This document shows, piece by piece, positions 59,612 through 64,000 of a DNA stretch of 64,000 nucleotides. Both the position numbers and the translations under genes were made by a program. Every line of letters starts with the position of its first letter. Position 1 is the stretch's first letter. The stretch is from CBDCVO01 sp965223085 (lineage in GTDB: Bacteria; Pseudomonadota; Gammaproteobacteria; Ga0077536): positions 682,001-746,000 of the forward strand of contig OZ244981.1 in the NCBI GenBank assembly GCA_965223085.1. The letters are read 5' to 3'. The notes under the pieces were generated by a model, which saw nothing but the letters and a program-made list of their open reading frames with translations, was not told the origin of the DNA and did not search any database.

Positions 59612-59858
59612 CGTTTGGGCCTCCTAGGACGGGTGCCGAACCTCGCATCAACGCGTTACTGGGGCAGAACCGATTCAGCAATGATTCTCCGACTAATTTT
59701 ATAATACTGCACGCGCACGAGAAGTGTTGCGGTGGAATGACACCGCAGCCGGGGTGGCAAGCGTCGCTAGGTTTGCGTTGCGCACTGCAACAGGGAGGTG
59801 CGATTTTCTAAACATTCGAACGAGATCGGTTGGTGTCGTGGTTAATTGAGGGCTGGCT

Positions 59859-60752
59859 ATGCTACGCGTGGGACTATTTTTGGCGACTAATCTCGCCGTC
59901 GTTTTTGTGTTGAATTTGCTCATCACCCTGTTCGGCTTGAATCGGGCCGGCATGAACCTGATGCCGATGCTGTTTATGGCTGGCATCATCGGCATGGCGG
60001 GATCGTTCATCTCCTTGATGATGTCGAAGACAATGGCGAAACGCGCTGCCAGGGCGCAAGTCATCGAGAATCCGCGCGACGACACCGAGCGTTGGTTAGT
60101 TGAAACGGTGCATAGCCAGGCGCGTACGGTGGGCGTCGATGCGCCCGAAGTTGCTATTTTCGAGTCCGCCGCACCCAACGCCTTTGCGACCGGAGCAAAT
60201 AAAAACAAAGCGTTAGTCGCCGTGAGTACGGGACTGTTGCACGCCATGGACAAAAACGAAGTCGAGGCAGTGCTCGGTCACGAAGTTAGCCACGTTTCTA
60301 ATGGCGACATGGTGACCCTGTCCTTAATTCAAGGTGTCGTGAACACATTTGTCATCGTCTTGTCGCAGCTGATCTCGAGCATGGTCGATCGACGCGGTGA
60401 GGGTGCTTATAACCGGAGCGGTTACGGCTATGGGCGCGGCTTTGGCTACCGCGCCACCTACATGCTCACGCAAACCGTGCTCGGCTTTTTGGCGACCCTG
60501 ATTGTGCGGTGGTTCAGCCGCTGGCGAGAATTCCGTGCGGACGCGGGCGGCGCCCAACTCGCTGGGCGCGCTAAGATGATCGGTGCTTTGGAACGCTTGC
60601 AGCAATTGCAGCAACCGCCGCAACTCCCCGCACAAATGCAAGCCTTGGGCATCAATGGCGGTTTGCTCGGCGTAGCAGGGTTGAAAAAACTTACCATGAC
60701 CCACCCACCGTTAAGTGAACGCATCGCCGCACTACGTGAGGCGACGAGCTAG
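59859..60752 (+). CDS. htpX: Heat-shock membrane zinc protease HtpX
   Basis: 297 residues with two N-terminal membrane helices (7-27, 37-57), then NPRDDTERWLVETV, APNAFATGANKNKALVAVST, VLGHEVSHVSNGDMV (HExxH zinc site), two further helices, and FRADAGGAQLAG with the third zinc ligand region. It ends in THPPLSERIAALRE, the family signature. It degrades misfolded inner-membrane proteins, partnering FtsH. ATG 59859. Confidence 0.93.
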   Translation: MLRVGLFLATNLAVVFVLNLLITLFGLNRAGMNLMPMLFMAGIIGMAGSFISLMMSKTMAKRAARAQVIENPRDDTERWLVETVHSQARTVGVDAPEVAIFESAAPNAFATGANKNKALVAVSTGLLHAMDKNEVEAVLGHEVSHVSNGDMVTLSLIQGVVNTFVIVLSQLISSMVDRRGEGAYNRSGYGYGRGFGYRATYMLTQTVLGFLATLIVRWFSRWREFRADAGGAQLAGRAKMIGALERLQQLQQPPQLPAQMQALGINGGLLGVAGLKKLTMTHPPLSERIAALREATS

Positions 60753-61158
60753 TGCCGTAATCGCCGTCGCCGCCCCGCTGGCAGCTACCCCGGTACTCTC
60801 GGGCGCGAACACCCAGCCGGGCGCCGCATTGCTCGCTGGGATTCTGCAAGTAACGTCTTAGTTTATCGCCGCACGCGCTACTGCCGCGAGTTGAACTAAA
60901 CAGCGCTGGCGTCACACTAAACGAGAAGGTGCGGACATCAACGATCTTGTTTTGCAGCGCAATATAACGGCTTTCAAATCTAGTGAGATAATGGAAAAAA
61001 AATTTGCGCTAAACACTGATTACTGGTAGACATGCACTTGCGCATCACTGAGTCCTGGGCGGACCCAACCCGTGGTGGGTTGGACGTCGGCACAGACCGG
61101 ACTGAGCCGATGATGCCAACTTGATTCAGTGCATCTCTCTTTAAGGAGGTTCTTCTAC
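60753..61158 (+). other. Intergenic region with hairpin upstream of the DUF1329 gene
   Basis: 406 nt without a recognisable gene. At 61065-61083, CCAACCC/GGGTTGG form a perfect 7-bp stem with a 5-nt loop about 75 nt upstream of the DUF1329 start. A long purine/A-rich stretch lies around 60990-61010. The hairpin could be a terminator for htpX without a U-run, or an element in the DUF1329 leader. Confidence 0.35.
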
Positions 61159-62538
61159 ATGCATATTCGCAAATACGATTTTGATTATAGCCGTCGCCAC
61201 TTCCTCGAAAAGACCGCCCTCGGTCTAGGCGGCGCGGGGGTGCTGCAATCCTTGTGGCCGACCATGTGCGAGGCCGGTGATATCAGCAAAGCTTATCCCG
61301 AAGAGCTTCTTAACATAGAGGCTTATACCAAAGGGGCAATTAAAGAAGGCGACACTATCAACGCGGATAATGTTGATGTCGTCAAAGATATCTGTGACCC
61401 CATTCTCTACCAAGAAGTCAAACAGCACGGCCGTACGTTTTGGATCATGCCGACCGACACCGATGTTACGGCGATGTTTCCGAAACCGTTCTTAGAAGCG
61501 ACCATGCGCAATCAAGGCCGGGCGAAATTCGATGAAAACGGTAACGTCTGGACGGATGACGGTTCTCCGTGGATCGGCGGCTTGCCGTTCCCTGATCCTC
61601 AAGACGGCTTGCAGACCATCGCTAACTTGACGCTGAGTTGGGGACGCCACGATCAAACTATTTATGCGATCCCAACGTTTTGTCTGGACCGTACCGGCGA
61701 ACTCTTATACGAATACCATTTCGTGTGGGCCGAACAGAACACCGTAGGCCTCGTCGACAGCCCGGATGGCCCGTATTTGCCCGGGCACGAAGATAAATTG
61801 CGTTTTCAATCGACGTGGTTTACGCATCCCAACGATGCCAAGGGCACTGCGTTTTTGAATGTCTGGCCCTACGACCAACGCGAATTCCCTGATTTATTTG
61901 GCTATATCCCGGCATTCAAACGGGTACGCCGCTTCCCGACAAACCAACGCTTCGAACCGCTGGTATCGGGCATGAACTTGTTCCTCTCCGACGCGTGGTC
62001 GGCAGGCGATCCGATGCTCACTTGGGGCAACTACAAAATCGTCGGCCGGCAACCGCTGTTGGGTTCGATGCATTATCAGTGGCAACCAAACAGTCCCAAT
62101 TGGGAATATCCGACCGTCGGCGGCCCGCAAGGCAATAGTTACTTCAACGTTGGTAAATCGCTCATTCCCGAAGTTATCGTCTTAGAAGGCGAGCCGACCG
62201 GGTTCCCGCGCGCACCACTCAGTAAACGGCGAGTCTATATCGATGCACGAATGCTGACTTTCCCTCAAGCCATCTCCTTCGATCGCCGCGGCGATACGTG
62301 GCGCTCATTCGAGCCCGGATTTAGCCAGTACAACCGTGACGGTAAAGTCCTCATGGACGGTGACCATCCGGTATGGAGCTGGAGTTGGGTTGTCGCCCAC
62401 GACGTGCAAACCGATCGCATTACCTATTTCCATCAGGCGGAAAGCTGCAACGGTGGCTGGAAGTCAGATTGGAACATGCACACCGACATGATCAACGAAT
62501 ACATGACCGTGCAAGCAATGCGACGACTCGGAACGTAA
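61159..62538 (+). CDS. Tat-exported DUF1329 protein
   Basis: ATG 61159 has a strong AAGGAGGT 8 nt upstream. The N-terminus carries a twin-arginine signal (YSRRHFLEKTALGLGGAGVL). The mature ~430 residues match DUF1329: ADNVDVVKDICDPILYQEV, GGLPFPDPQDGLQTIANLTL, RFPTNQRFEPLVSGMNLFLS, DAWSAGDPMLTWGNYKIVGR, RRVYIDARMLTFPQAISFDR. This is a LolB-like half-barrel family linked to lipid or aromatic-compound use in proteobacteria. It is monocistronic, with its own terminator. Confidence 0.85.
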   Translation: MHIRKYDFDYSRRHFLEKTALGLGGAGVLQSLWPTMCEAGDISKAYPEELLNIEAYTKGAIKEGDTINADNVDVVKDICDPILYQEVKQHGRTFWIMPTDTDVTAMFPKPFLEATMRNQGRAKFDENGNVWTDDGSPWIGGLPFPDPQDGLQTIANLTLSWGRHDQTIYAIPTFCLDRTGELLYEYHFVWAEQNTVGLVDSPDGPYLPGHEDKLRFQSTWFTHPNDAKGTAFLNVWPYDQREFPDLFGYIPAFKRVRRFPTNQRFEPLVSGMNLFLSDAWSAGDPMLTWGNYKIVGRQPLLGSMHYQWQPNSPNWEYPTVGGPQGNSYFNVGKSLIPEVIVLEGEPTGFPRAPLSKRRVYIDARMLTFPQAISFDRRGDTWRSFEPGFSQYNRDGKVLMDGDHPVWSWSWVVAHDVQTDRITYFHQAESCNGGWKSDWNMHTDMINEYMTVQAMRRLGT

Positions 62539-62577
62539 CTTATCGCCTACGTCCCGTAAGTTTCTACGATGACAGTA

Positions 62578-62605
62578 AAGCCCGGGCTCATGCCCGGGCT
62601 TTTTT
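62578..62605 (+). terminator. Strong rho-independent terminator of the DUF1329 gene
   Basis: AAGCCCGGGC / GCCCGGGCTT form a 10-bp stem with a TCAT loop followed by a run of T, 40 nt after the stop. Confidence 0.92.
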
Positions 62606-62727
62606 GTGTTCTATTTCTCCGCAAACTTGCGTACAAATAGACTGTATTAAGCTATCAGGGCAGCTCGTGATTGTCGCGTACAAAAGCCAAGAGAAATACC
62701 GACTAATTACTCAGCCACCCGCCATAT

Positions 62728-63057
62728 TTATGCGACGGTGTCTTTTAGCGCCTTTAATACAGTGGCACGTACCGAGAGACTCGCCGGTCGTGCATCGACG
62801 TGAACCATTTCCCCAGTGAATGGATTGCGCGCCATACCAGCCTTACGCGCCGGTTTTTTCACGCGCCGAAGTTTCACGCCCAGCTCTGGCACGCTCATTT
62901 CGCCGGAACCTCGTCCGACGAGGTGACGCACAGCGTGCTCTTTCGTCGCCGATAATACTTGCTGTACTTGCTTCTTAGTCAGACCCGTTTCTTCGGCAAC
63001 CGCCGACAATATCTGACTCTTTGTTTCTTTCTCCTTAATCGCGCCTTTTCGACTCAT
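62728..63057 (-). CDS. HU-family DNA-binding protein
   Basis: The 109-residue protein follows the HU/IHF fold: KSQILSAVAEETGLTKKQVQ (N-terminal helices), GRGSGEMSVPELGVKLRRVK, and the DNA-grasping arm containing ARKAGMARNPFTGEMVHVDA (RNPxTG with the intercalating Pro). A basic N-terminal extension and C-terminal helix complete it. It bends and compacts DNA. It is divergent in neither direction from a close gene; 329 nt separate it from the sirtuin gene. Confidence 0.88.
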   Translation of the reverse strand: MSRKGAIKEKETKSQILSAVAEETGLTKKQVQQVLSATKEHAVRHLVGRGSGEMSVPELGVKLRRVKKPARKAGMARNPFTGEMVHVDARPASLSVRATVLKALKDTVA

Positions 63058-63386
63058 TCAATTCCTCCCGCTTGCTAACCGGAAAGTGGCAACCAAAACT
63101 GCCCCCGTGTGGATAGTAGAGATATAGTGCAAACGCACTCCAAGCTTCATTCCGCGTTTCGAGCGACCACATCCCCCGTTGCTGCGTTTGGTGCCACGTA
63201 TGCCGAGGAATACTGCAGACCTAAACGCGAAAATACTGCCGGCGTACTATAATCCCATAATGCCGCTTTGTAAGCCTTGACACCTCACTTTTTTTGTTAT
63301 TTTTTCGCTAAATTTCCGCTACCCTCCACCTCACCCGACTCACAAATCGTGACGCTTCCAGCGTGACTGCATTTCGGAACAATCGC
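63058..63386. other. Intergenic region upstream of the HU gene
   Basis: 329 nt with no gene seen on either strand. It contains a T-rich run around 63289-63310 (TTTTTTTGTTATTTTTT) and should hold the HU promoter, but no pair of -35 and -10 hexamers with normal spacing stands out. Confidence 0.4.
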
Positions 63387-64000
63387 TTAAGACGAATTTG
63401 TTAAAGCCAGCCAAAGAACTTCGAGCGCTCCCACAGCACCATTATGGATACGATGTTTTACGACTTTCGAGAGATCAGTTGCGTCAGGATTTATTTCGAC
63501 AGTGACCACCCCAGCACGTGCGCCTTCTACGATAGGGCCGTATATGTACGGAAAACCCGCAGTTGTGCCAATTGCAAATAGCGCATCGAAACCTTTCGTG
63601 AATTCGCACTCGTAGCTAGCTAACGCATCAGCAGGTAACATTTCTCCGAATAGAACAACATTGGGACGCAGCACGCCACGACAACGATCACAACGCGGCG
63701 GTAGTTCTACGAAACCAAATTCCGTGCACTCGCGACGGTCACCGCACGACGTGCAGTAAACGTCCCGCAAAGACCCATGCAATTCAATAACCCGACTGCT
63801 ACCCGCCTGCTGATGAAAACCGTCGATGTTTTGTGTAACCACGATTACTTCGAAAAAGTTTTCTAATAACGCAATGATTTCGTGTGCGCGGTTCGCGCTT
63901 GCGCCGCGACAGGCACGTTCTATTTCGAGCAAATACTTCCAGGTTAATCCGGGGTCGCGGGCAAACGTATCACCGGACAAAATATCTTCGATGGGCATGC
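63387..64000 (-). CDS. Sir2-family NAD-dependent deacetylase/deacylase (partial, cut by window end)
   Basis: Over 200 residues of a sirtuin: VVTQNIDGFHQQAG (NID motif), VIELHGS with the catalytic His, a four-Cys zinc site (CTSCGDRRE and CDRCRG), RPNVVLFGEMLP, FAIGTTAGFPY and a late EINPDATDLS. The N-terminal Rossmann segment with GAGxS lies beyond the window edge, so the true start is not seen. It removes acyl groups from lysines using NAD+. Minus strand. Confidence 0.9.
   Translation of the reverse strand, partial: MPIEDILSGDTFARDPGLTWKYLLEIERACRGASANRAHEIIALLENFFEVIVVTQNIDGFHQQAGSSRVIELHGSLRDVYCTSCGDRRECTEFGFVELPPRCDRCRGVLRPNVVLFGEMLPADALASYECEFTKGFDALFAIGTTAGFPYIYGPIVEGARAGVVTVEINPDATDLSKVVKHRIHNGAVGALEVLWLALTNSS

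Overview
The window looks like a chromosomal piece of a gammaproteobacterium or close relative. The evidence is the gene order birA-coaX-SPOR protein-tRNA-Thr(UGU), which echoes the enterobacterial birA/coaA-thrU neighbourhood, together with an htpX gene with HEVSH, an AroG-type DAHP synthase, a YdcH (DUF465) protein, an HU homologue and lipoproteins with standard lipoboxes. A dihydropteroate-synthase-like protein of the tetrahydromethanopterin type hints at C1 metabolism elsewhere in the genome. A nitroreductase / CoA-ligase / MetE-like / SDR cluster and a DUF1329 protein point to an environmental catabolic lifestyle. No species assignment is attempted.

Layout. 1-12.5 kb is an accessory, decaying region: a window-edge lipoprotein, an IS3 remnant, an intact-looking RES/Xre toxin-antitoxin pair, a run of broken genes (RuBisCO-like, DUF2147, DUF2058, F420-type luciferase, PKD/PEP-CTERM-like, IS91, IS3, IS6), two glycosyltransferases, and a GC-rich orphan toxin/immunity-like pair. 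13.2-17.7 kb is a compact four-gene catabolic-looking cluster. 18-25 kb holds a secreted GHL15-like glycosidase, a truncated asparagine-synthase-like protein, a lipoprotein hydrolase, a dead peptide-binding protein, an SRPBCC protein, an AlkC glycosylase and tRNA-Thr. 25-27.6 kb is the birA-coaX-SPOR operon. 27.6-33.3 kb carries a large membrane VWA-FHA protein, a predicted lipoprotein peptidase, a cytoplasmic FHA protein and a methyltransferase. 33-44.7 kb is mostly ordinary metabolism and envelope genes (enoyl-CoA hydratase, DHPS-like, O-antigen ligase, TylF methyltransferase, MetY, GlxA regulator, ketosynthase, PaaI thioesterase), plus one candidate small RNA.

The most interesting part is a nine-gene, same-strand, tightly packed operon at 44.75-55.14 kb. 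It encodes two lipoproteins, an inner-membrane TPR protein, a PEGA-repeat protein ending in an FGE/SUMF1-like domain without the catalytic cysteines, a small secreted protein, a MotA/TolQ/ExbB-type channel protein, an actin/Hsp70-like protein with an FHA-like C-terminus, and two paralogous single-pass VWA proteins that share a FLDxxxCGFGA membrane segment. In layout the VWA pair takes the place ExbD/TolR/MotB would occupy. I infer an uncharacterised ion-driven envelope machine; the VWA-FHA and FHA genes at 27-32 kb may be functionally related.

A second unexplained signal is a dispersed, REP-like repeat (core TAGCCCGGATATTGCAC and/or GTCCGACAGACTGC) that sits exactly on, or immediately after, the stop codon of five different genes. 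The right end of the window (55-64 kb) is housekeeping: DAHP synthase, a 2-hydroxychromene-2-carboxylate-isomerase-like protein, AlkA, an alpha/beta hydrolase pair, HtpX, a Tat-exported DUF1329 protein, HU and a sirtuin cut by the window edge.
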